From: Candidatus Planktophila limnetica
GTDB lineage: Bacteria; Actinomycetota; Actinomycetes; Nanopelagicales; Nanopelagicaceae
DNA length: 5,555 nt
Direction of reading: 5' to 3'
NCBI GenBank assembly: GCA_029979485.1
Contig: JAPOHK010000071.1
Span: 1-5,555, forward strand
The position numbers and the translations under genes were made by a program. The notes beneath the pieces were generated by a model that saw only the letters and a program-made list of their open reading frames with translations, was not told the origin of the DNA and made no database searches. This document shows positions 1-5,555 of this stretch, one piece after another (position 1 is the first letter of the stretch; every line of letters begins with the position of its first letter).

Positions 1-1047
1 CCTTCGCGCAGCATCTAATGTCACTCGAATTTCCGTTGGGTGATGTCCATAGTCATCGATTATTCGAATGCCGTGCACGGTTCCTTTTAATTCAAATCGG
101 CGACCGGTGCCAGCAAATGATGCAAGCCCTGCAAGTAATCCAGCAGTAGGCAACCCAAGATGTAGGCCAACTGCCAGAGCTGCCGCTGCGTTATCAATAT
201 TGTGGCGACCAGGAACGTTAAGTTCTAGGTGCCCAATTGATTTACCTTTCCACAGAGCACGTGCTCTTGAGCCCTTGGCTCCAAGTTCTATGTGATCTAT
301 ATGTAAATCACTCTCTGCATTTTCGCCGTAAGAAATTGCAAGCACACCTGATGCCGAGCGTCCCAATGCCAGTGAGCCAGGATCATCAGCGCAATAAACC
401 AGGAAGCCATCGGGTGAAATTGTTCGGGCGAACTCCTCAAATGCTTGCGTAACATCTGCAGGAGTTGCAAAGTAATCAACATGGTCGTGTTCGACGTTTG
501 TGACTATCGCGCCAAAGGGTTTGTACTCAATAAATGAGCCATCGGATTCATCTGCTTCGGCAATAAAATACTGTCCAGTGCCTCTGTGTGCATTAGATCC
601 AGACGCGCTAATCGTTCCGCCAATTGCAAATGAGGGATCAGCACCGCACGCCTGAAGTGCAACAGTGAGCATAGAAGATGTTGTCGTTTTGCCGTGGGTT
701 CCAGCTACTGCAATGCTCGTTGATTCACTCATAAGAAGAGCAAGTGCTTGTGCACGTGTATAGATAGGAATATTTAATTTTTCTGCAGCCACACGTTCTG
801 AATTAGATTGAGAAATGGCATTTGAATAAATAACTAAATCAGCGCCTTGTACCTGCTCAGCTTTATGTGAGGAGAAAACTGTTGCGCCAAGAGCTGACAA
901 GGCGGCTAACACAGATGAATCTTTTTCATCAGAGCCACTGACCGCAGCGCCATGAGTTAATGCGATGCGCGCTAAACCACTCATGCCCGCGCCGCCAATG
1001 CCAATAAAGTGGAGTTTTTTGCTTGGAAGTTCGGAGAGCGAAATCAT
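1..1047 (-). CDS. murC: UDP-N-acetylmuramate--L-alanine ligase MurC (partial, C-terminus beyond the window's left edge)
   Basis: ATP-dependent cytoplasmic ligase that adds L-alanine to UDP-MurNAc, the first peptide-forming step of peptidoglycan precursor synthesis. 349 residues are visible; the family is about 460-490, so roughly the last quarter is missing. Seen in order: N-terminal Rossmann UDP-binding motif FIGIGGAGMSGLA (14-26); ATP P-loop GTHGKTTT (116-123); central-domain EADESDGSF (164-172) and NVEHDHVDY (184-192); ADD (220-222); GRHNIDNAAAALA (280-292); GTGRRFE (313-319); and the MurC signature DDYGHHPTEI (331-340) at the start of the C-terminal domain. I chose the ATG at 1047 because GGGGGAG lies 7 nt upstream. 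An in-frame ATG at 1053 sits only 1 nt from that site. The frame is open to base 1 with no stop or frameshift. It follows murG by 19 nt and is probably co-transcribed with it. The P-loop and DDYGHHPTE separate it clearly from MurD, MurE and MurF. Confidence 0.97.
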   Translation of the reverse strand, partial: MISLSELPSKKLHFIGIGGAGMSGLARIALTHGAAVSGSDEKDSSVLAALSALGATVFSSHKAEQVQGADLVIYSNAISQSNSERVAAEKLNIPIYTRAQALALLMSESTSIAVAGTHGKTTTSSMLTVALQACGADPSFAIGGTISASGSNAHRGTGQYFIAEADESDGSFIEYKPFGAIVTNVEHDHVDYFATPADVTQAFEEFARTISPDGFLVYCADDPGSLALGRSASGVLAISYGENAESDLHIDHIELGAKGSRARALWKGKSIGHLELNVPGRHNIDNAAAALAVGLHLGLPTAGLLAGLASFAGTGRRFELKGTVHGIRIIDDYGHHPTEIRVTLDAARR

Positions 1048-1054
1048 GTACATA

Positions 1055-1061
1055 CTCCCCC
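1055..1061 (-). promoter_or_regulatory. Ribosome binding site of murC
   Basis: On the minus strand this reads GGGGGAG, a good match to the anti-Shine-Dalgarno complement (GGAG core). It lies in the 19-nt murG-murC spacer. It is 7 nt from the ATG at 1047-1045 and 1 nt from the ATG at 1053-1051, so it decides the start in favour of 1047. Confidence 0.75.
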
Positions 1062-1066
1062 GTCTA

Positions 1067-2146
1067 TTAGTTAGAACTCAGAGCGTTCTGCATAAGAGCC
1101 GTAATCTTCTCATGGGCGGTGCTATTTGCTGTGGAAACCTGCGCAGTGCGGGCTTTGGAAGTTTCTAGCAACGAATCTATGTGAGCTAAAAGCCACGTAG
1201 ATGTGAAATCTTTTTGAGAAATAACTTGCGCGCGTCCGAGATCTGCTAAGTGCTGTGCATTTGGAAGTTGTTCACCATTTCCGATTGCCAACGGAATAAA
1301 CAATGCATATTTACCGAGCGCTTCAAACTCTGAACACGTGACTGCGCCAGAGCGCGAGATCACCAAATCCGCCGCAAGATAAGCAGTTGCCATATCCGCA
1401 ATATATGAATGCGGTTGATAACCAGATTGCGCCGCTGGAAGTGCATTCTTTTTACCAACTGAGTGCATAACTTGAATCTTCTTTTCAAGTAGAACAGCAA
1501 GTGATTGCTCTATAACTCTATTCATTACTTGCGATCCTTGTGACCCACCGACTACCAATACCAATGGAAGGGCGTCATCGAATCCAAGTGCGCGTTTTGA
1601 TGCTGTGCGCACATGGTTCCAGTCAGATTCATTACGGGAAATAATGGATGTAATTGAACTCTTTAACGGCATGCCAGTAATTAGTGCACGACTAAATGGG
1701 GCATGTGCAACTGGAGTAGACACAGCAAGGGCTGAAGTAAACAGAGCACCAAGGCGATTAGCTATGCCAGGGCGAGCATTCGCCTCGTGAATAACGATTG
1801 GTACGCCACATGATTTGGCAGCTATGTAACAGGCGGCGCTGACGTAACCACCAAAACCAATGAGTAAAGATGCTCCTTTGATAATCGAGCGAGCTTGTAT
1901 AACCGCCTGAAGTAAATTGCGCGGCAGAAGAAGTGCATTTGGAGAAAACTTTCGATTTAAGGCAACTTTCTTAATTGTGCGAAGAGTAAATCCAGCTGCT
2001 GGAACTAGCGTGGTTTCTAAACCGTGCTCTGTTCCTACAAAAATACATATATCTTTTGGGTTTTCTTTCATCCACTGCGCTGCAACGGAGAGAGCCGGTT
2101 CAACATGGCCGGCTGTGCCACCACCTGCGAAAATTATTGTGTTCAT
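1067..2146 (-). CDS. murG: UDP-N-acetylglucosamine--N-acetylmuramyl-(pentapeptide) pyrophosphoryl-undecaprenol N-acetylglucosamine transferase MurG
   Basis: GT28-family, GT-B-fold glycosyltransferase. It acts on the inner face of the membrane, adding GlcNAc from UDP-GlcNAc to lipid I to give lipid II, the substrate used by FtsW and its transpeptidase partners. The 359-residue length is normal for MurG. Seen in order: glycine-rich N-terminal loop GGGTAGHVEPAL (8-19); second glycine loop GFGGYVS (97-103); HEANARPGIANR (120-131); C-terminal domain loop VVGGSQGSQVMN (198-209); and the UDP-GlcNAc-binding region from AADLVISRSGAVT (258-270) through PLAIGNGEQLPNAQ (285-298). The VEPAL and HEAN variants are those I associate with actinobacterial MurG; proteobacterial forms have VFPGL and HEQN. 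The ATG at 2146 overlaps the ftsW stop by one base (TAATG). Only a weak GGAT lies 8 nt upstream, so initiation is probably coupled to termination of ftsW. The stop is TAA at 1069-1067. Confidence 0.98.
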   Translation of the reverse strand: MNTIIFAGGGTAGHVEPALSVAAQWMKENPKDICIFVGTEHGLETTLVPAAGFTLRTIKKVALNRKFSPNALLLPRNLLQAVIQARSIIKGASLLIGFGGYVSAACYIAAKSCGVPIVIHEANARPGIANRLGALFTSALAVSTPVAHAPFSRALITGMPLKSSITSIISRNESDWNHVRTASKRALGFDDALPLVLVVGGSQGSQVMNRVIEQSLAVLLEKKIQVMHSVGKKNALPAAQSGYQPHSYIADMATAYLAADLVISRSGAVTCSEFEALGKYALFIPLAIGNGEQLPNAQHLADLGRAQVISQKDFTSTWLLAHIDSLLETSKARTAQVSTANSTAHEKITALMQNALSSN

Positions 2147-2148
2147 TA
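2144..2148 (-). promoter_or_regulatory. ftsW/murG TAATG stop-start overlap (translational coupling)
   Basis: On the minus strand the five bases read TAATG. The TAA ends ftsW and the ATG, sharing its A, begins murG. No strong Shine-Dalgarno sequence precedes it; GGATAAG is the closest. Re-initiation by ribosomes ending ftsW is therefore the likely way murG is translated. The overlap is seen directly; the coupling is inferred. Confidence 0.65.
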
Positions 2149-3297
2149 TTTCTTATCCAGATCTGCCATTGCAGCAGGATCACGACGCGCAGTCCCTAGA
2201 ACAAAACCTAGCGCTAGATAAGTAGCGACTAATGAAGATCCTCCATATGAGACTAACGGCAGTGTTACGCCTACTACTGGAATCAGTGAAGTAGCAGAGC
2301 CAATGTTTAGAATCGTTTGAAAAGCAATCCATGCGCCAATTCCTGCACACGCATATTTGGACATTGGATCTTTAGCGCGAAGTGCAATTCTAAAAATCGA
2401 AAAAATCAAAGCACTAAAGAGCAGCAATACAATAAGTGTTCCAAATAAACCTAGCTCTTCACCGATTACAGAAAATATGAAGTCTGTGTGCGCTTCAGCT
2501 AAATTCCCCCACTTTTGGCGACTGGCTCCTAGTCCTACTCCGAAGAACCCGCCGCTTGCTAGACCTAACAAACTATGGGCTGGTTGCCATCCGGCATTCT
2601 TGTAATCTTCAGGAGCAAAAGGATTCAGTACTACTAAAAATCTCTGTGCGCGATAAGGCGCCGTAGCAATGGCAAGAGCAATGAGTGAAAAAACCGTTGC
2701 CAGAACTCCACCGAATATTTTTCCTGAAACTCCTGAAACCCAGAGTAAGCCCGCCAAAATTGCTGCAAATACTGCGCTCGTTCCTAGATCTCGGCCGAGC
2801 ATGATTAACCCCATGATTAGAACAAATCCAGGTGTGATTAGCGCTAAAACATTTGTTGAATAGCGCCCAGCGTGCTCGCGAATCGCCAACATATGCGCGG
2901 CCCACAAAATCATCAAAACTTTTACAATTTCACTCGGCTGAATGTCTACAAAACCAAGGCTAATCCAGTTCTGATTACCATTAACACTTTTTCCCACTCC
3001 TGGAATGGCCACAATAATCAAAGTTAAGGCAGAAATTAGAAAGCCAATTCGCGCAAGATTTTTCCAGCGATCTAGTTTTTGACGCGACGCTAAGTAACCA
3101 AGAGGTATGGAAAGAATCAAGAAAAATAGCTGACGGCCAATTACAGAAAATGAGTTTCCTTCATTCTCAAGTGAATAAATCGAAGATGCTGAAAAAACCA
3201 TGACAGCGCCAAGAATGCTAAGTGCCAGAGTCGATCCCATTAAAATTTTGTACGAGCTAGATGGTCGTGCAAGAAATTTCTGCGTGGTCTCACTCAC
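2146..3297 (-). CDS. ftsW: Septal peptidoglycan glycosyltransferase FtsW (SEDS family)
   Basis: Polytopic inner-membrane SEDS protein that polymerises lipid II into glycan at the septum, working with a class B penicillin-binding protein (FtsI/PBP3). 383 residues from the GTG start, about ten hydrophobic segments. Seen (GTG numbering): GNQNWISLG followed by QPSEIVK (about 107-126); RDLGTSAVF (169-177); LNPFAPEDY (224-232); QPAHSLLGLASGGFFGVGLG (238-257); EAHTDFIFSVIGEELGL (268-284), whose Asp272 aligns with the essential SEDS aspartate; and the C-terminal PVVGVTLPLVSYGGSS (340-355). The C-terminal tail after the last membrane segment is short, about 15 residues (TARRDPAAMADLDKK), lacking the long extension found in mycobacterial FtsW. 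I chose the GTG at 3297 because AGGTGA sits 6 nt upstream; an in-frame TTG at 3303 directly abuts that site. It overlaps murD by 8 nt. Its place between murD and murG, with MurG supplying lipid II, supports FtsW over its relative RodA. Confidence 0.96.
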   Translation of the reverse strand: MSETTQKFLARPSSSYKILMGSTLALSILGAVMVFSASSIYSLENEGNSFSVIGRQLFFLILSIPLGYLASRQKLDRWKNLARIGFLISALTLIIVAIPGVGKSVNGNQNWISLGFVDIQPSEIVKVLMILWAAHMLAIREHAGRYSTNVLALITPGFVLIMGLIMLGRDLGTSAVFAAILAGLLWVSGVSGKIFGGVLATVFSLIALAIATAPYRAQRFLVVLNPFAPEDYKNAGWQPAHSLLGLASGGFFGVGLGASRQKWGNLAEAHTDFIFSVIGEELGLFGTLIVLLLFSALIFSIFRIALRAKDPMSKYACAGIGAWIAFQTILNIGSATSLIPVVGVTLPLVSYGGSSLVATYLALGFVLGTARRDPAAMADLDKK

Positions 3298-4681
3298 CGA
3301 CAATCACCTTTTTCACAGCCTGTGCAAAGCGATCTCCCCGATCAGCATAATTTATAAACTGATCCATGGATGCGCATGCTGGTGCTAGCAAAACGGTGTC
3401 ACCTTCTACAGCAAATCCACGTGCTGCTTCGACAACAGCTTCCATCAACGAATTATCTGGTGAACCAATGTGATAGTCCGAAGGAGTTTGAATCTGAACT
3501 ACAGCAATATGTGGCGCCTTTTCACGAATAGCGTTTGCGATGAGTTCTTGGTCTTCACCGATTAACACCGCTGCTTTGATTCTCTTACTGCAACGTGTGA
3601 CAAGTTCATCCATCCGTGCGCCCTTTGCGAGACCACCCGCAATCCACACAACTGATAACGCGGACATAATTGATGCTGCCGCTGCGTGTGGGTTCGTAGC
3701 CTTCGAGTCATCTATCCACGTAATTCCTGCTTGGGATAAAACCTCTTCGATGCGATGGCGACCTGGAGTAAATGCAGCGAGTGCGCTTCTAATGTGCTCG
3801 TGATCAACACCTGCAGCGCGTGCTAATCCAGCCGCGGCCAAAGCATTTGAAACGTTGTGTGGCACCGTTGGTTTAATTTCTGTGAGTTCGCAAATCATTG
3901 CTGCTTCTTGTGGATCTGCTACAAAGGCTCGATCAATAAGCAACTCTTCAACTACTCCGATTTCTCCAGGTCCAGGCGTATCGAGTGAAAAGAAAACCTT
4001 GCGACCTTTCCATTGAGAGCATCTTTTCACTACTTCACCATCATCTGCATTGAGAATTCCTGTAGAACTTGAGTCAAGCAGTGAAATCTTTGTGCGGGCG
4101 TACTCTTCAAATGTCCCGTGCCAATCTGTGTGGTCATCGGCAATATTAAGAATTGCACTTGCGTTGAATTGAGCAAATTGCATCCAGTGAATTTGAAAAG
4201 ATGACAATTCAAGGACTAAAACGTCGTATTTATCTTTGCTCTCTACGGCCTCAATTACAGTATCACCGACATTGCCACAGGCGATTGCATGTAATCCACC
4301 TGCACGCATTGCAGCTGCAGTCATTTCTACAGTCGTAGTTTTTCCGTTGGTACCAGTTAATGCGAACCAGCGCTGCTTTGGCACCTCTTCTTGCTTAATT
4401 TGCCATGCTAGATCTATTTCATTCGTAAGAGAGATTCCAGCGTCTACGAATTTTTGAATCAACGGGTGTGAAGGTTTCCATCCCGGTGAAACAACAACGC
4501 TCTCCCATTCATTAACATCAATTTCATCAGATAAGTATGTCTCGTATGGAGAATCTTGAATTTTTTTATCATCGGCGATGGCAACTACAGCTCCGCGACG
4601 TGTAAGTGTTTGTGCCAAAGCACTTCCTGTTACACCGGCGCCTAAAATTAAGATGCGGCTCTTTGAAAAATTAAGTGGCAT
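3290..4681 (-). CDS. murD: UDP-N-acetylmuramoyl-L-alanine--D-glutamate ligase MurD
   Basis: Cytoplasmic ATP-dependent Mur ligase that adds D-glutamate to UDP-MurNAc-L-Ala. 463 residues, within the usual 440-490. Seen in order: N-terminal Rossmann motif ILGAGVTGSALA (12-23) of the UDP-binding domain; SPGWKP (65-70); P-loop TGTNGKTTT (109-117); LELSSFQIHW (157-166); NIADDHTDWHG (179-189); Lys198 in YARTKIS, at the place of the carbamylated lysine of the family; NADD (211-214); HNVSNALAA (275-283); WIDDSKATNPHAA (322-334); AGGLAKGARMDEL (348-360); and C-terminal LLAPACASMDQF followed by YADRGDRF (431-452). The ATG at 4681 is supported because the only in-frame codons before it run back to a TAA at 4702-4700 with no other start. 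The upstream sequence (TAAGAAGTTTTCC) has no strong Shine-Dalgarno site, so coupling to mraY 10 nt upstream is likely. The stop is TGA at 3292-3290, within the ftsW start region. Confidence 0.98.
   Translation of the reverse strand: MPLNFSKSRILILGAGVTGSALAQTLTRRGAVVAIADDKKIQDSPYETYLSDEIDVNEWESVVVSPGWKPSHPLIQKFVDAGISLTNEIDLAWQIKQEEVPKQRWFALTGTNGKTTTVEMTAAAMRAGGLHAIACGNVGDTVIEAVESKDKYDVLVLELSSFQIHWMQFAQFNASAILNIADDHTDWHGTFEEYARTKISLLDSSSTGILNADDGEVVKRCSQWKGRKVFFSLDTPGPGEIGVVEELLIDRAFVADPQEAAMICELTEIKPTVPHNVSNALAAAGLARAAGVDHEHIRSALAAFTPGRHRIEEVLSQAGITWIDDSKATNPHAAAASIMSALSVVWIAGGLAKGARMDELVTRCSKRIKAAVLIGEDQELIANAIREKAPHIAVVQIQTPSDYHIGSPDNSLMEAVVEAARGFAVEGDTVLLAPACASMDQFINYADRGDRFAQAVKKVIVGE
3304..3310 (-). 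promoter_or_regulatory. Ribosome binding site of ftsW, inside the murD 3' end
   Basis: On the minus strand this reads AAGGTGA. AGGTGAT (running one base further, to 3303) is complementary to the UCACCU region of the 16S rRNA 3' end. It ends 6 nt before the GTG at 3297-3295 and immediately before the TTG at 3303-3301, so spacing favours the GTG. It lies within the last codons of murD. Confidence 0.7.
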
Positions 4682-4691
4682 GGAAAACTTC
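4682..4691 (-). other. mraY-murD spacer (10 nt)
   Basis: Between the mraY TAA (4694-4692) and the murD ATG (4681) the minus strand reads GAAGTTTTCC. It has at best a weak GAAG ribosome-binding element and no room for a promoter or terminator. This indicates that mraY and murD share a transcript. Confidence 0.6.
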
Positions 4692-5555
4692 TTACGCGCT
4701 TACCCATTGCGCATAAAATAGTCCTAAACCGAGTGCGACACTGAGCCCGGCAATTATCCAAAAACGAATAACAATGGTGACTTCTCCCCAACCCATTAAT
4801 TCAAAGTGATGCTGCAAAGGAGCCATCTTAAAAACGCGCTTGCCACCAGATAATTTAAAGTACAACGTTTGAATAATTACTGAAAGCGTGATGATGACAA
4901 AGAGTCCACCTAGAGGAATGAGAAGTAACTCAACTCTTAATGTGGCAGCTAAACCTGCAAGTGCACCACCGAGTGCTAGTGAACCCGTATCGCCCATGAA
5001 AATTTTTGCAGGAGAAGCGTTCCACCATAAAAATCCTGTACACGATCCAGCAAAAGCTGCAGCAAGTACTGCAAGGTCTAGTGGATCTCGAACGGCGTAA
5101 CAATTTGCACTTGTAACGAGTGCACAACTCTGGCCGAATTCCCAGACACCAATTAGAACAAAGGCTAAGAACGTCATCACAGAAGCGCCGCTTGCAAGTC
5201 CATCTAATCCATCAGTGAGATTTACGCCATTGCTTGTTGCGACAACCATTAACGCAATCCAAATAACAACCAGGATTGGACCAAGAACAATGGATGTTTC
5301 GCGCACGGTAGACAGATTTTGTGAAATAGGTGTTAGGCCGCCAAGATCAGCAAATTGAATTCCCAAATATCCAAAGAGAGCTGCAACAATTCCTTGAGCA
5401 ATAAGTTTTTGCTTGCCAGTTAATCCCAGCGATTGCTTGCGTGAGATTTTCAAATAATCATCTAGGAAGCCGATCAAACCTAAGGCGATAACTAATCCAA
5501 TAACCAATAGTGCAGAAACGGTTGGCGGACGTCCAGAGAAAAGATGTGCAATCGC
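4692..5555 (-). CDS. mraY: Phospho-N-acetylmuramoyl-pentapeptide-transferase MraY (partial, N-terminus beyond the window's right edge)
   Basis: Integral membrane enzyme that transfers phospho-MurNAc-pentapeptide from UDP to undecaprenyl phosphate, forming lipid I. 287 residues are visible of the usual 330-370, so the first two or so membrane segments and the true start are missing. The frame is open to the edge and begins [20 protein letters not shown]. Numbering the fragment from 1: the Mg-binding pair GFLDDYLK (Asp32, Asp33); [13 protein letters not shown] (110-121); [12 protein letters not shown] (186-197), with the third catalytic Asp189; and [11 protein letters not shown] (246-256). About eight hydrophobic segments are visible, near 14-31, 49-67, 87-107, 123-142, 160-178, 192-206, 210-233 and 259-284. 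The catalytic motifs fall in the loops expected to be cytoplasmic. [20 protein letters not shown] segment (144-162) resembles actinobacterial MraY. The HHFE motif and the setting beside murD favour MraY over its relative WecA. The stop is TAA at 4694-4692, 10 nt before murD. Confidence 0.97.
   Translation of the reverse strand, partial: AIAHLFSGRPPTVSALLVIGLVIALGLIGFLDDYLKISRKQSLGLTGKQKLIAQGIVAALFGYLGIQFADLGGLTPISQNLSTVRETSIVLGPILVVIWIALMVVATSNGVNLTDGLDGLASGASVMTFLAFVLIGVWEFGQSCALVTSANCYAVRDPLDLAVLAAAFAGSCTGFLWWNASPAKIFMGDTGSLALGGALAGLAATLRVELLLIPLGGLFVIITLSVIIQTLYFKLSGGKRVFKMAPLQHHFELMGWGEVTIVIRFWIIAGLSVALGLGLFYAQWVSA

Noticed and set aside
68..482. Several short open frames on both strands near the left edge
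   Set aside because: They lie inside murC, whose frame is continuous here with ADD, GRHNIDN and DDYGHHPTE motifs in the expected order.
965..1168. Plus-strand open frame spanning the murG/murC junction
   Set aside because: It is antisense to the murG C-terminus and the murC N-terminal glycine-rich motif; its composition looks like a complementary-strand artefact.
1917..2225. 102-codon open frame on the plus strand across the murG start and ftsW end
   Set aside because: It is antisense to two strongly conserved genes, has no ribosome binding site I can support and no family resemblance.
2609..2905. 98-codon open frame on the minus strand, out of frame with ftsW
   Set aside because: It lies wholly inside ftsW, and its translation is rich in Arg, Ser, Cys and Trp with no recognisable motif, while the ftsW frame carries conserved SEDS motifs throughout. 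It is a shadow frame.
4930..5127. 65-codon minus-strand open frame inside mraY
   Set aside because: It is out of frame with mraY, which carries the catalytic GDTGS motif in this stretch. The Cys/Arg/Ser-rich translation has no recognisable domain.
5505..5507. TTG codon as a possible mraY start
   Set aside because: The mraY frame stays open upstream to the window edge with residues typical of the protein ([13 protein letters not shown]). Starting here would cut a membrane segment and remove the N-terminal third of the family's membrane core, so the gene is simply cut by the edge.
1..5555. Search for an unusual system (repeats, CRISPR, toxin-antitoxin, phage or insertion-sequence remnants, riboswitch)
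   Set aside because: All five genes are intact apart from the window edges and directly contiguous. No direct or inverted repeats, foreign genes or noncoding stretch longer than about 20 nt were seen.

Overview
The window is an internal piece of a bacterial division and cell-wall (dcw) gene cluster, read entirely from the minus strand. In transcription order (right to left) it holds mraY (5' end outside the window), murD, ftsW, murG and murC (3' end outside the window). Essentially every base is coding. The junctions are a 10-nt spacer (mraY/murD), an 8-nt overlap (murD/ftsW), a 1-nt TAATG overlap (ftsW/murG) and a 19-nt spacer (murG/murC). No promoter, terminator, RNA gene, repeat, mobile element or CRISPR array is visible. 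No gap without a gene exceeds about 20 nt.

The genes cover the middle of lipid II synthesis and its use. MurC and MurD are cytoplasmic ligases that add L-Ala and D-Glu to UDP-MurNAc. MraY moves phospho-MurNAc-pentapeptide onto undecaprenyl phosphate to make lipid I. MurG adds GlcNAc to make lipid II. FtsW, a SEDS-family polytopic protein, polymerises glycan from lipid II at the division septum. The tight packing implies one transcript with translational coupling. That transcript would start upstream of mraY (typically with murE/murF) and continue past murC (in actinobacteria typically to ftsQ and ftsZ).

The organism is most likely an actinobacterium of moderate to low GC; sampled lines range from about 33 to 48 % GC. 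The gene order mraY-murD-ftsW-murG-murC is the usual actinobacterial one. MurG has the actinobacterial-type GGGTAGHVEPAL and HEANARPGIANR motifs, and MraY has the actinobacterial-type [11 protein letters not shown] segment. Low GC, compact spacing and a short FtsW without a long C-terminal tail would suit streamlined freshwater actinobacteria (acI/Nanopelagicales), but that placement is an inference from memory.

This is an ordinary, conserved housekeeping region. I found no evidence of a novel system. The points worth checking are start-codon choices and a few residue-level oddities.
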